In this document: in pieces, positions 24,450 to 33,477 of the stretch
Layout: each line of letters starts with the position of its first letter
How positions within the stretch are numbered: position 1 is the stretch's first letter
Origin: Polyangiaceae bacterium
GTDB taxonomy: Bacteria > Myxococcota_A > Polyangia > Polyangiales > Polyangiaceae
Length of the DNA stretch: 64,000 nucleotides
Reading direction: 5' to 3'
Assembly (NCBI GenBank): GCA_019637295.1
Contig: JAHBVX010000004.1
Location: forward strand, 310,001 to 374,000
Program-made: the position numbers and the translations under genes
Notes under the pieces: model-generated
Databases searched by the model: none
What the model saw: only the letters and a program-made list of their open reading frames with translations
What the model was told of the DNA's origin: nothing

Positions 24450-26690
24450 ATGAGCGAGCAGGCTGGATACAAGCAGCATCTCTCCGGTCAGATCCGCGAG
24501 GACTGGGCGCGCGAGATCGACATCTTCGAGACGCAGCTCGAGCTGCGGCAGCAGGGCAAGATCGAAGAGAAGCTGTTCGCGGAGACGCGACTTCGTCGGG
24601 GCGTGTACGGCCAGCGCTACGACAACGGCCAGCGCCACGATGGTGTGACCAACCGCACCCTGGCGTTCCCGCAGCGGGCCAGCAAAGGGCCAGGCACCCT
24701 GTGGGACGCGCCCGGGATGATGCGCATCAAGATCCCGTTCGGCAAGATCACGGCGGACCAGCTCGACGTGATGGCGGAGCTTGCGGAGGAGTACTCGGAC
24801 GCCATCTTGCATGTGACGACTCGACAGGACATCCAGCTTCACTTCGTGCACATCGAGGACACGCCGGATCTCATGCGGCGTCTCGCGGCAGTGGGCATCA
24901 CGACCCGCGAGGCGTGCGGCAACAGCGTCCGCAACGTAACCGCGTGCCCCTACGCCGGTACCTGCCACACGGAGTCCTTCGATGTCACGCCCTACGCCAA
25001 CGCCATCACCTTCTTCCTCCTCGGACATGACGACACCCAAGACTTCGGACGCAAATTCAAGGTGGCCTTCAGCGGCTGCAAGTCCGAGCCCTGCGGTCTG
25101 ACGAACTTCCACGACATCGGCGCCATTGCGGTGACACGACAAGTCGACGGCGAGACGCAGCGTGGGTTCGAGCTGTACGTGGGAGGAGGCCTGGGCAGCG
25201 TGCCGCAGGCGGCCAAGCTGCTGGACGACTTCGTACCCGAGGCCGAGCTCCTGCCGTTGTCGCAGGCGATTTGCCGGGTGTTCGGCCGGCTGGGCGAGAA
25301 GGACAATCGCTCGCGGGCACGACTGAAATTCTTGGTCAAGAAGCTGGGCATCGACGAGTTCCGTGACCTCGTGCAGCAGGAGCGCAAAGCGCTGCGTCCG
25401 GATCCGCGCTGGACAGCGTTTCTCGATGATCTGTCCGTCACCGACGAACGACCACTTCTTCCGGCTGCGCCGCTGGGCGAGGTGCCCACCGATCCGGCGT
25501 TCGCCGCTTGGCAGCGCAGCAACGTGCGCAGGCAGGCGCAAGCGGGCTATGCCGTCGCTTCCATCACGTTGCCGCTCGGGGACTTGACCAGCGACCAAGC
25601 TCGGGGCGTCTCGGAGCTGGCGCGTCGCTTCACTGGGGACACGCTGCGCGCGACGGTCGACCAGAACCTCCTGTTCCGATGGGTTCCCGAGGCAGCTCTA
25701 CCGGAGCTGTATCGTGGCCTCGAGGCCCTGGGCCTCGGCGAGCCCGGCAGCGGCACCATCAGCGACGTGACCGCGTGCCCGGGCACCGACACCTGCAAGC
25801 TCGGGATCTCCAGCTCGCGTGGACTGGCCGGCGAGCTGCGCCGACGGCTGGAGGTGATCGACGGCGAGCTGGGTGCGGCGGCGCGGGATCTCCACGTCAA
25901 GTGCAGCGGCTGTTTCAACGCCTGCGGTCAACACCACGTGGCCGACATCGGCTTTCTGGGCGTCAGCCGCACGGTGAGCGGTCGCCGGGTACCGCACTTT
26001 CAGCTGGTGGTCGGTGGTCAGTGGACGGAGAACGCCGCCGCCTTCGGCTTGGCGATCGGCGCCATCCCTTCCAAGAACGTGCCACTGGTCACCGAGCGCC
26101 TGGCGAAGCGCTACGCCCAGGAACGCAACGCGTCTGAGACCTTCCGTGCCTTCGTCGAGCGCGTCGGCAAGAAGCAGGTCCGCGCGATGCTCGAGGACCT
26201 GATCGAGGTGCCGCCCTATGACGTGGACCCGAGCTTTTACTCGGATTGGGGGGACCCGCGCGAGTACACCATCTCCGACATCGGCGTGGGGGAGTGCGCG
26301 GGTGAGGTCGTGCCGTTCGCGCAGATGGGGCTCGCGGCCAGCGAACGCGAGGTCTTCGAGGCGCAGCTGCTACTCGAGCAAGGGCAGTCACCCGCCGCGC
26401 TCGAGCGAGCCTATCGCGCCATGCTGTCGGCGGCACGCGCGCTGACTCGCGAGAAGAACCCGAACCTCGGCGAGGACGCGGACGAGGTCGTGCGCGAGTT
26501 CAAACAGCGCCTGGTCGAACCGCGCTTGTTCTGGGACCAATACGCCGGCTCGAAGTTCAGTCACTTCCTGTTCCGCTGGCACGACCACGACCGCGGCGAC
26601 GCGGGGCCCGATGACGCACGACAAGCGATCGAAGAGGCGCAGCTGTTCGTCGACGCGGCGCACGAGTGTTACGCTCGCCTGGCCTCCTGA
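24450..26690 (+). CDS. siroheme- and 4Fe-4S-dependent sulfite/nitrite reductase
   Basis: 746 residues. It contains two ferredoxin-reductase-like halves and the cluster/siroheme motif TACPGTDTCKLG followed, some 45 residues later, by KCSGCFNACGQHH, which supplies the four cluster cysteines. The first half has TTRQDIQLHFV and VTACPYAGTC. The family reduces sulfite to sulfide or nitrite to ammonia by six electrons. About 110 residues beyond the usual end form a helical extension. GAGGA is six bases before the ATG. The downstream gene is 13 bases away. Sulfite is the more likely substrate given the Rrf2-like leader sites and the cystathionine synthase elsewhere; this is inference. Confidence 0.88.
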   Translation: MSEQAGYKQHLSGQIREDWAREIDIFETQLELRQQGKIEEKLFAETRLRRGVYGQRYDNGQRHDGVTNRTLAFPQRASKGPGTLWDAPGMMRIKIPFGKITADQLDVMAELAEEYSDAILHVTTRQDIQLHFVHIEDTPDLMRRLAAVGITTREACGNSVRNVTACPYAGTCHTESFDVTPYANAITFFLLGHDDTQDFGRKFKVAFSGCKSEPCGLTNFHDIGAIAVTRQVDGETQRGFELYVGGGLGSVPQAAKLLDDFVPEAELLPLSQAICRVFGRLGEKDNRSRARLKFLVKKLGIDEFRDLVQQERKALRPDPRWTAFLDDLSVTDERPLLPAAPLGEVPTDPAFAAWQRSNVRRQAQAGYAVASITLPLGDLTSDQARGVSELARRFTGDTLRATVDQNLLFRWVPEAALPELYRGLEALGLGEPGSGTISDVTACPGTDTCKLGISSSRGLAGELRRRLEVIDGELGAAARDLHVKCSGCFNACGQHHVADIGFLGVSRTVSGRRVPHFQLVVGGQWTENAAAFGLAIGAIPSKNVPLVTERLAKRYAQERNASETFRAFVERVGKKQVRAMLEDLIEVPPYDVDPSFYSDWGDPREYTISDIGVGECAGEVVPFAQMGLAASEREVFEAQLLLEQGQSPAALERAYRAMLSAARALTREKNPNLGEDADEVVREFKQRLVEPRLFWDQYAGSKFSHFLFRWHDHDRGDAGPDDARQAIEEAQLFVDAAHECYARLAS

Positions 26691-26703
26691 AGCGCGATTG
26701 TCC

Positions 26704-27264
26704 ATGCCTACCCGGAAGATCCAAGTCAAGCTCTACTTCGTCGCAAGCGAGCGACCCCCGCTCGAGCGCTTCGTGCCAGTGTTGCACACCATCTTGCGCG
26801 ACGACGCGCTGGGGGAGCTGATGATCGACGTGGTGGACTACGGTCACGTCCATCACGGGCCCGGGGTCGTGCTCATCGGACACGCCACGGACTACGGCAT
26901 CGATCTCGGCGAGGGCCGGCCCGGCGTACTGGTGTTTCGCAAGCGAGAACCGGTGACCGGCGATCGCATCGCCGATGCCCTAGGTCGCGCGCTGCGCTTC
27001 GCGGCGCTGCTCGCGCGGGTCCCCGAGCTGGGCAGCGCTCTGAGGACGGACGAAGTGCTGATTCGCCTGCCGGACCGGCTGCACGCCCCGAGCACGGACG
27101 CCGGCTTCGAACGCCTGACCGCCGAGTTGTCCGCGCTGGGCCAGCGCCTGTACGACGCGCCGGTCGCTCTCGAGCGCGCCAGCTCCCCGCGGCAGCCGCT
27201 GTCCGTTCGCTGGCGCGCGCCGTCGTCACCGACGGTGGAGGAGCTCTTGGCGCGACTCCCGTGA
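26704..27264 (+). CDS. hypothetical partner of the sulfite/nitrite reductase
   Basis: 186 residues, soluble. The N-terminal half reads as an alpha/beta domain (IQVKLYFVASE, LMIDVVDYGHVHHGPGVVLI) and the rest is mostly helical. I do not recognise a family. The ATG at 26704 is 13 bases after the reductase stop, and the terminator immediately after closes a two-gene operon. A role in maturation of, or electron delivery to, the reductase is possible but unproven. Confidence 0.65.
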   Translation: MPTRKIQVKLYFVASERPPLERFVPVLHTILRDDALGELMIDVVDYGHVHHGPGVVLIGHATDYGIDLGEGRPGVLVFRKREPVTGDRIADALGRALRFAALLARVPELGSALRTDEVLIRLPDRLHAPSTDAGFERLTAELSALGQRLYDAPVALERASSPRQPLSVRWRAPSSPTVEELLARLP

Positions 27265-27275
27265 CGCCTGACTCG

Positions 27276-27312
27276 AGAGCTGTCGAATAATCGACAGCTC
27301 TTTCATTCTTTC
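27276..27312 (+). terminator. Rho-independent terminator
   Basis: A perfect 11-base stem (AGAGCTGTCGA and its complement) with an ATAA loop is followed on the plus strand by a T-rich tract (TTTCATTCTTT). It ends the reductase operon. The minus-strand side lacks a T tract, so it acts mainly in one direction. A second GC-rich hairpin at 27359-27380 is closer to the converging gene. Confidence 0.85.
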
Positions 27313-27420
27313 ACCGGAGACGCACGCGCCTCCCGCCCCGCCGAAGTGAGTTCGTCGGGGCCCCACCCCCACGCGGGGCCGGCTCCGCCGGCGCGAACTG
27401 GGTCAATTCTTGACAGCCCT

Positions 27421-28326
27421 TCAGCGGCTCAGCCGCTCGAGCTCGCGGTCCAGCGCGGTCCAGGACGGCACTCGGCGCAGGCGCGGGTGGGATAGCTCGA
27501 GGCCAAGCGAGCGCGCGCCGCCGAGCCACAGCTCCACCTCCGCGGGCAGACCGTCGAGCAAGAGCTGAAGGTGCGCGCTGGCGGTCCGCAGATCCGACGC
27601 GGGTGAGATCGACAGGCCGATCACGTCGGCGCGCAGGGCACGCGCGGCCTCGAGCAGCTGGTCTACGGGTGTGTCGACGCCGAGCAAGCGCGGGGTGGCG
27701 CCGCTGAGCGCGCAGTACAGCGCGGCCATCTCGAGACCGAGTCCGTGCTGTTCGTCCGGCAGCGTCGAGAGCAGCACGATGGGAGGCTCGGTGGTGCCCT
27801 CGTAGGCGCTGAGCAACAAGCGAAGCTGAGTGCTGAGGGTCTCGGAGAGCAGGTGCTCGTGCCGCACCTCGAGACGGCGAGCGGCCCACTCCTCCCCGAC
27901 ACGCTGAACGAGCGGCCCCGCCACGTCGGTGATGAACTGCCGGGGACCGAGGGTCGCCACCGCCCTGCGCAGCTCCGCGCGCAGCCGATCCGCGTCGTCG
28001 CGTCGGAGCGCCTCGAGCAGCGACTCGAGCGACGTGGGCTCCGCGATGGGTCGCTCGACGGCGAGGGTGTCGACCAACAGGGCCTTCAGCTCGTCGTACG
28101 ACTTTCCAATGACCTCGCCCGCGCGGTAGCCCGCCTTCTGGGCGCGCGCGATCAGGGTCAAGCGCTCCACGTCTTCCTTGGAATAGACGCGGATCTTCGA
28201 GTCGTTGCGCCGCGGGCGCGGGAAGCCGTAGCGTCGCTCCCACATGCGCAGGGTGTCCGCAGACAGCCCGGTCAGCCGCGAGGCGACACGGATCGAGTAC
28301 CCCGGTGAGTCTTCGTCGTCGGTCAT
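27421..28326 (-). CDS. MerR-family regulator with B12-binding domain (CarH/LitR-like)
   Basis: 301 residues. Residues 8-75 are a MerR helix-turn-helix (YSIRVASRLTGLSADTLRMW, then RRYGFPRP). A four-helix cap at about 95-170 contains EEWAARRLEVRHEHLLSE, equivalent to the Trp and Glu-His of adenosylcobalamin photoreceptors. A Rossmann part follows with DEQHGLGLEM, matching the E/D-x-H-x-x-G cobalamin-binding motif whose His ligates cobalt. CarH-type proteins repress DNA in the dark and release it when light breaks the Co-C bond. An alternative ATG at 28341 adds five residues. No carotenoid genes are nearby. Confidence 0.85.
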   Translation of the reverse strand: MTDDEDSPGYSIRVASRLTGLSADTLRMWERRYGFPRPRRNDSKIRVYSKEDVERLTLIARAQKAGYRAGEVIGKSYDELKALLVDTLAVERPIAEPTSLESLLEALRRDDADRLRAELRRAVATLGPRQFITDVAGPLVQRVGEEWAARRLEVRHEHLLSETLSTQLRLLLSAYEGTTEPPIVLLSTLPDEQHGLGLEMAALYCALSGATPRLLGVDTPVDQLLEAARALRADVIGLSISPASDLRTASAHLQLLLDGLPAEVELWLGGARSLGLELSHPRLRRVPSWTALDRELERLSR

Positions 28327-28362
28327 CCCTGGCGCCACCATGGCTCGAGGAGGCTTTAGTCC

Positions 28363-28380
28363 TAGACAAAGATATGTCAA
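28363..28380. promoter_or_regulatory. dyad in the MerR/barrel divergent region
   Basis: TAGACA and TGTCAA flank a six-base spacer, five of six positions pairing. On the minus strand the right arm reads TTGACA, a good -35 hexamer for the MerR gene. An operator that covers a -35 box fits self-regulation by the CarH-like protein; binding is inferred. Confidence 0.3.
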
Positions 28381-28445
28381 TAGCGGCGACCCTGGGAAGG
28401 TATTGATTTCAGTGATTTTTGTCGGCGTGCTGTAGGATCGAGGCG

Positions 28446-29189
28446 ATGTCGCGCCCACTCCCGGATCCGACGCCCATCGCTGCGGCGCTGCTGGCGGCGG
28501 TGAGCTGCTGGGCGGCTCCAGCGGGCGCCTGAGGGGTGTCCGCCCCCGTCGGTCCGACGGGCTGCGAAGTAGAGCGGGCGCGCGAACGCAACCTGCGCCT
28601 CGGAGCCTCGTTCGCCCACACGGCCTCGAGCCTGCGGTTTGACGGCGAGGCCGACTATGACCTGACGCAGCAGGCCGCCTTGGCGACGCTGGCAGGTGCC
28701 CTGGGGGAGCGCACGATGCTGCAGCTCTCGCTGGGGGCCGTGCTCGGCGGCGATCTCTCCGGAGAGCGGCGGAGCTACGACGTCGAGCCCGGCGTGGTAG
28801 CGGGGCTCGTCCTGGCTCATCGCTTCTTCGGTGCGCAAGAGCACGAGCCCTTCGTCACGACCAGCATCGGCTACTCGATGAGCTTCGCCAGATCCCGCGA
28901 GCGAACCGGCGCCCGTGAGGGTGCGGCGCTGTCGGCCTCCGACGCCCGTCTCGGCGCTCTCGTCGGCGTCACGCTGTGGCGGACCTGGGTGCCCTACACC
29001 GCTGCTCGCTTCTTCGCCGGCCCTGTCCTGTGGGAGCAAGACGGACTGGAGCGCACGGGCTCGGATCGTCACCACTACGCCATCGGCGCCGGCTCGACCG
29101 TGATGTTGAATGACCGTACTTCGCTCACCGTCGACGGGAGCGTGCTCGGCGAGCGCACGCTGGCGTTCGCGCTGAGCGCTGCGTTCTGA
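28446..29189 (+). pseudogene. beta-barrel protein gene interrupted by an in-frame TGA
   Basis: An ATG at 28446, with AGGA eight bases upstream, opens a 28-residue signal peptide (IAAALLAAVSCWAAPAGA). The next codon, 28530-28532, is TGA. The same frame then continues without a stop to 29189, encoding about 215 residues of amphipathic strands (LRLGASFAHTASSLRFDG, ending RTLAFALSAAF), as expected of an outer-membrane barrel. A GTG at 28536 could restart translation but would give a protein without a signal. A single-base change from CGA or GGA would explain the stop. It is either a recent nonsense mutation or a sequencing error. Confidence 0.65.
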
Positions 29190-29207
29190 GACTGCCCGTG
29201 GGCGGCC

Positions 29208-30383
29208 TCACTTCTTCGCGCCGACCTCGCAACCGCAGCCGCAATCGTCGAAGAAGGGCACCTGATCGGACTGGCAGTAGAACTTGACCAGCGCGCACTG
29301 CTCGGGGCTCTGCGCCACGTAGTTACGGCTCGGATCCGAGTAGTCGCACGCGGCTCCGCACTCGCCCTTGGTGTAGAAGCCCTTGCTCTCGCCGGTGCTC
29401 CCGGCATCCGCGAGGATGGCGCCCTCGAAGTTGCAGGAGTTGCCGTAGGTGGACGGGGGAGAGTCCTTCACGACGCCGCAGACAGGCTGGTACACGGTCA
29501 TGCACATGCGCGGCTCGTTGCACGCGCCCTTCCACACCTGAGCGTCGTCCCCATGCGGGAAGTTGCTGCCGAGCCAGCTCCACGCCTCTTTCTCGCTCGT
29601 GAAGTTCTTGGCGTAGTAGGTGGGAGAGTTCGCGTGGGGCGCGTTCACGACTACCGAGCCGCAGTAGGAGCTGCCCTGCAGCGGCAGATAGAATTCCGAA
29701 GCCCACAGCGCGATGCCCTTGCCGTGCATGCCCTTGAACAGCACGTGCAGGCCGGTGACGAGGAGCTTGTCGTCCGCCATCTGCTGGTAGCCCTGCGAGA
29801 GCTGCTCCTCGGCCGCGCCCGACATGAACAGGTCCACGCCGTGGATGTTGCGCGAGAACCCGGTATTCAGGTGCGTCTCCTGGTAGCTCGGGCACGGCGA
29901 AGTGATGCACACGATGCCGCTGCTGTTCACTCGCCACGCGTCACCGATGGGAGCATTCCCCGTGGCGCCCTCCCAAGCCTCACTCGCCACTAGCGTGTTC
30001 GCCCCTTTGATCGACTGCAGTTTGCCGCGCACCAGTCCGCGCTTCTGGCCGAAGACATCCGAACGATAGCGTCCGGCCTCGTCCTCGCCGACGCCGAGCG
30101 CGGACAGATCCAGATCGACCATGTGGCACTCTTTCGCCCAGGAGCCATTCGCGCACTGCGTGACCGCGCGGTTCACGCGCTTGACGAAGTAGCCGCCGCA
30201 CATCGGGTAGGCGCACTTACGAAAGTCCTGACGGGTGACGACGTAGTAGGTCGAGACGTCGTCGTGCAGCTCGGTGGCGGCGGGCTCGCCCACGGGCTCG
30301 AGAGACTCTTCGGGATCGTGAACGTCCGCGGAGCAGGCAGCGAGGAGGGAGACCAGGGCTATCGACGCGAGGGAACGGTTCAT
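29208..30383 (-). CDS. DUF6748-like lipoprotein with Kazal-type domain
   Basis: 391 residues. Lipobox LLAACSAD. The segment from about residue 45 (YYVVTRQDFRKCAYPMCGGY) matches the DUF6748 proteins that I associate with myxobacteria. Around residues 295-340 is a Kazal-like disulfide module (CMTVYQPVCGVV, then YGNSCNFEGA), a fold known from protease inhibitors. The end is Cys-rich (FFDDCGCGCEVG). GGAG stands seven bases before the ATG. It probably sits on the cell surface. Confidence 0.75.
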   Translation of the reverse strand: MNRSLASIALVSLLAACSADVHDPEESLEPVGEPAATELHDDVSTYYVVTRQDFRKCAYPMCGGYFVKRVNRAVTQCANGSWAKECHMVDLDLSALGVGEDEAGRYRSDVFGQKRGLVRGKLQSIKGANTLVASEAWEGATGNAPIGDAWRVNSSGIVCITSPCPSYQETHLNTGFSRNIHGVDLFMSGAAEEQLSQGYQQMADDKLLVTGLHVLFKGMHGKGIALWASEFYLPLQGSSYCGSVVVNAPHANSPTYYAKNFTSEKEAWSWLGSNFPHGDDAQVWKGACNEPRMCMTVYQPVCGVVKDSPPSTYGNSCNFEGAILADAGSTGESKGFYTKGECGAACDYSDPSRNYVAQSPEQCALVKFYCQSDQVPFFDDCGCGCEVGAKK

Positions 30384-30531
30384 GGGGACTCCGGCGTGTA
30401 CCGAAAGGTAGGCAATAGAACTACTCGGTGCGCGGATGTAGTCCTAGTGCCGCATCGTGTCAATCCGAGTCGAACAATACAGTATCGTTGTAATTTCGGC
30501 GGCTGCCTGCGCGTGGTAGTGAGCGGACACC
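30384..30531. other. divergent intergenic region before proS
   Basis: 148 bases between the DUF6748 lipoprotein and proS. It is more AT-rich than its surroundings, with an ACTAC/GTAGT inverted repeat at 30420-30442. I could not assign definite promoter hexamers and saw no T-box, so control of proS is not evident. Confidence 0.3.
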
Positions 30532-32271
30532 ATGCGGTACACGAGCGCGCTCATCCCGACGCTGAAAGAAGCTCCGTCGGACGCCACTAGCCAGAGTCAC
30601 ATCCTGCTGCTGCGGGCCGGCTACGTCCGGCGGGTCGGCGCCGGGATCTACAGCTACCTGCCCCTGGGGGTGAGGGTGCTCAGGCGCGTGGAGCGTGTCG
30701 TGCGCGAAGAGATGGATCGGGCTGGCGCCCTCGAGGTGTCGCTGCCGGCGCTGTTGCCCAGCGAGTACTTCAAGGAGACGGGCCGCTGGGACGTGTTCGG
30801 CGACATCTTGTTCAGGCTGAAGGATCGCAAAGGCAGCGACTACCACCTCGGGCCGACACACGAAGAGATCATCACCGACATGGCGCGACGCGAGATCCAC
30901 AGCTACCGCGACATGCCCCGCAATCTGTATCAGATCCAGTCGAAGTTCCGCGACGAGCCCAGACCGCGTGGCGGCCTGCTGCGCTGTCGCGAGTTCAGCA
31001 TGAAGGACGCTTACTCCTTCGACTCGAGCGAGGACGCCGCGAGGGCGAGCTACGAGAAGATGCGCATCGCGTACACGCGCATCTTCGATCGCATGGGTCT
31101 GACCTACCGGATGGTGAGCGCGGACTCGGGCGCCATGGGCGGCAGCGGCAGCGCCGAGTTTCAGGTGCTGGTGCAGAGCGGGGAGGACTTCATCGCGGCG
31201 TGCTCGAGCTGCGACTACGCGGCCAACCTGGAGGTCGCCGAGACCCCAGCCCGCGCGCCCACCGGCGATGGCAGCCAGCTCCCCCCGCGCGAGCGAGTGT
31301 CCACCCCGGGACAACGAACGATCGAGGAGGTCAGCACCTTCCTACGAGCGGAGCCCGCGCGATTCCTCAAGAGCCTGCTGTACGTCGCGGGCACCGAGGT
31401 CGTGATGGCTGTGGTGCGCGGCGACCACGAGCTGAACGAGATCAAGCTGGCCAGAGCCCTCGGCGTGGGCGACGTCTTTCTCGCCAGCGAAGAGGACGTG
31501 CGCAAGGCGACCGGCGCCGCGGTCGGCTTCGCGGGGCCAGTCGGCTTCGCGGGCAAGCTCCTCGTCGACCGCGACGCGATGAACGTCATCGACGGCATCA
31601 CCGGCGCGAACGAGACGGACGCGCACTTCATCCACGTGCAACCGGGGCGTGACTTCGAGGCTCGGGTGGCGGACCTGCGTAGCGTGAAGGATGGCGACCC
31701 TTGCCCCTCCTGCGGCCAGACGCTGAAGGTCTATCGCGGCATCGAAGCCGGCCATATCTTCCTGCTCGGCACGCACTACTCGGACAAGATGGGCGCGACG
31801 TACTTGGACGAGTCCGGGACCAGTCGGCCCATCGTGATGGGCTGCTACGGGATCGGCGTCTCGCGCCTGATCGCGACCACCGTCGAGCAGTTCAACGACA
31901 GCGACGGCATCGCCTGGCCCATCAGCCTGGCGCCCTATCAGGTGCACGTCGTGCAGCTGGGCGCCGAGCCGGAGGTCGTGGCGGCGGTCACCGAGCTCGA
32001 GCGTGAGCTCGAGGCGCGCGGGCTCGAGGTCTTGGTCGACGACCGGGAAGAGCGCCCGGGCGTGAAGTTCAAGGACGCGGATCTGATCGGCGTGCCGCTG
32101 CGCATCACCGTGGGCAAGAAGGCGCTCGATCGCGGCGGGGTGGAGTTCAAGCCCCGCAGCGAGCGCGACCCCAAGAAGGCGGAGCTAGTTCTCCTCGGCG
32201 ACGCGGCGGACCTGGCGGCTCAGTGGGTGAAGGACCGCCTCGCGGCGCTGACGCCCGAGTCGTCGCCATGA
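30532..32271 (+). CDS. proS: prolyl-tRNA synthetase (bacterial type)
   Basis: 579 residues. Class II synthetase motif 2 is FRDEPRPRGGLLRCREFSMK; motif 3 is near residue 440 (VMGCYGIGVSRL). Between them is the editing (INS/YbaK) domain, about 245-390, which removes alanine mischarged on tRNA-Pro. The anticodon-binding domain is C-terminal. Length and layout match the family. It overlaps the next gene by ATGA. Confidence 0.95.
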   Translation: MRYTSALIPTLKEAPSDATSQSHILLLRAGYVRRVGAGIYSYLPLGVRVLRRVERVVREEMDRAGALEVSLPALLPSEYFKETGRWDVFGDILFRLKDRKGSDYHLGPTHEEIITDMARREIHSYRDMPRNLYQIQSKFRDEPRPRGGLLRCREFSMKDAYSFDSSEDAARASYEKMRIAYTRIFDRMGLTYRMVSADSGAMGGSGSAEFQVLVQSGEDFIAACSSCDYAANLEVAETPARAPTGDGSQLPPRERVSTPGQRTIEEVSTFLRAEPARFLKSLLYVAGTEVVMAVVRGDHELNEIKLARALGVGDVFLASEEDVRKATGAAVGFAGPVGFAGKLLVDRDAMNVIDGITGANETDAHFIHVQPGRDFEARVADLRSVKDGDPCPSCGQTLKVYRGIEAGHIFLLGTHYSDKMGATYLDESGTSRPIVMGCYGIGVSRLIATTVEQFNDSDGIAWPISLAPYQVHVVQLGAEPEVVAAVTELERELEARGLEVLVDDREERPGVKFKDADLIGVPLRITVGKKALDRGGVEFKPRSERDPKKAELVLLGDAADLAAQWVKDRLAALTPESSP

Positions 32272-33473
32272 CCGACGACCGGCAGCGCTTCTCGCGCTCG
32301 ACGGACGCGGTGCACGCCGGAGTGCCCCGTGAGCGCCCGCACCACACCCTCGGCCCCGGCATCGCCCAGACGGCGACGTACACGTTCCGCGACACCGCTG
32401 ACCTCTCCGCGTACATGGAAGGCCGCGATCCCGATCCGGACCGAGAGGAGTACGGGCGCTACGGCAATCCGACCGTGCGGGAGCTCGAGCGGCGCGTCGC
32501 CGCGCTCGACGGCACGGACGACGCCGCCGCGTTCTCCAGCGGGATGGCGGCCATCTCGACCGTCGCGCTGGCGCTGCTCGGACCGGGAGACCACGTGGTG
32601 TTGTTTCGGGACTGCTATCGCCGGACGCGCCAGCTCGTGACCGTCGTGCTCGAACGCCTCGGCATCGAGCACACCCTGGTCGGCCCAGCCGCGGTCCGGG
32701 AGCTGCCGGCGGCCATGCGCAGCAGCACGCGACTGGTCATCGCGGAGTCGCCGACCAATCCCTACCTCTACTGCACGGATCTCGAAGAGCTGGTGCGGGT
32801 CGTGCGCGGCGCGGGGCGCGTTCGCACACTGGTGGACGCCACCTTCGCGACGCCGATCAACTTGCGCCCGGCGAGCTACGACGTGGACTTCGTCGTCCAC
32901 AGCGCAACCAAGTACCTTGCGGGTCACAACGATGTGATGGGCGGCATCGTATGCGGACCGACGCACTTGATCTCCCTCGTACGTGAGCTGCGTGGTGTGC
33001 TCGGCGGCGTGCTCGACCCGCACGCGGCGTTCTTGATCGCGCGCGGACTCAAGACCCTTGGGGTGCGAGTCGAGCGCCAGAACGGCACCGCGGCGCGAGT
33101 GGCCAGCTGGCTCGAGGCGCATCCCGCGGTGGCCCGCGTCTACTACCCGGGCCTCGCGAGCCACCCCAGCCACGACACGGCAACCCGCCAAATGCTAGGT
33201 CACGGCGGCGTAGTGAGCTTCGAGCTGCGCGGCGGTCGCGCACACGCGGCGGCCACGGTGGATGGCTGCCGGCTGGCTCAGATCGCACCCAGCCTGGGCG
33301 GCGTCGAGACTCTGATCGAGCAGCCCGCCACCATGAGCTACTTCGAGCTGTCGGACGCCGAGCTCGACCAGATCGGCATCTCTGCGTCCTTGGTGCGCCT
33401 GAGCGTCGGCATCGAAGACGCCGACGACGTGATCGCCGACCTGGCCCAAGCCCTCTCCGCCGCCGGGGGGTGA
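32268..33473 (+). CDS. cystathionine gamma-synthase / trans-sulfuration PLP enzyme
   Basis: 401 residues. Cys/Met-metabolism PLP fold: EYGRYGNPTVRELERRVAAL, the PLP lysine in SATKYLAGHNDVMGG, and the late SLGGVETLIEQPATMS. Enzymes of this group join O-acyl-homoserine and cysteine (gamma-synthase) or split cystathionine (gamma- or beta-lyase); motifs do not separate them firmly. The ATG at 32268 overlaps the proS stop as ATGA. Its stop is four bases from that of the converging PEGA gene. Confidence 0.88.
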   Translation: MTDDRQRFSRSTDAVHAGVPRERPHHTLGPGIAQTATYTFRDTADLSAYMEGRDPDPDREEYGRYGNPTVRELERRVAALDGTDDAAAFSSGMAAISTVALALLGPGDHVVLFRDCYRRTRQLVTVVLERLGIEHTLVGPAAVRELPAAMRSSTRLVIAESPTNPYLYCTDLEELVRVVRGAGRVRTLVDATFATPINLRPASYDVDFVVHSATKYLAGHNDVMGGIVCGPTHLISLVRELRGVLGGVLDPHAAFLIARGLKTLGVRVERQNGTAARVASWLEAHPAVARVYYPGLASHPSHDTATRQMLGHGGVVSFELRGGRAHAAATVDGCRLAQIAPSLGGVETLIEQPATMSYFELSDAELDQIGISASLVRLSVGIEDADDVIADLAQALSAAGG

Positions 33474-33477
33474 GCGC

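Noticed and set aside
27359-27380. GGCCCC/GGGGCC hairpin as terminator of the MerR gene
   Set aside because: Short GC stem without a T tract on the minus strand; kept only as a remark under the real terminator.
28530-28532. TGA read as selenocysteine
   Set aside because: No hairpin of SECIS type stands out after it, and the site is a signal-peptide boundary with no redox context.
30473-30496. ACAA/TTGT pair before proS as an operator
   Set aside because: Only four bases pair on each side and the inner bases do not match.
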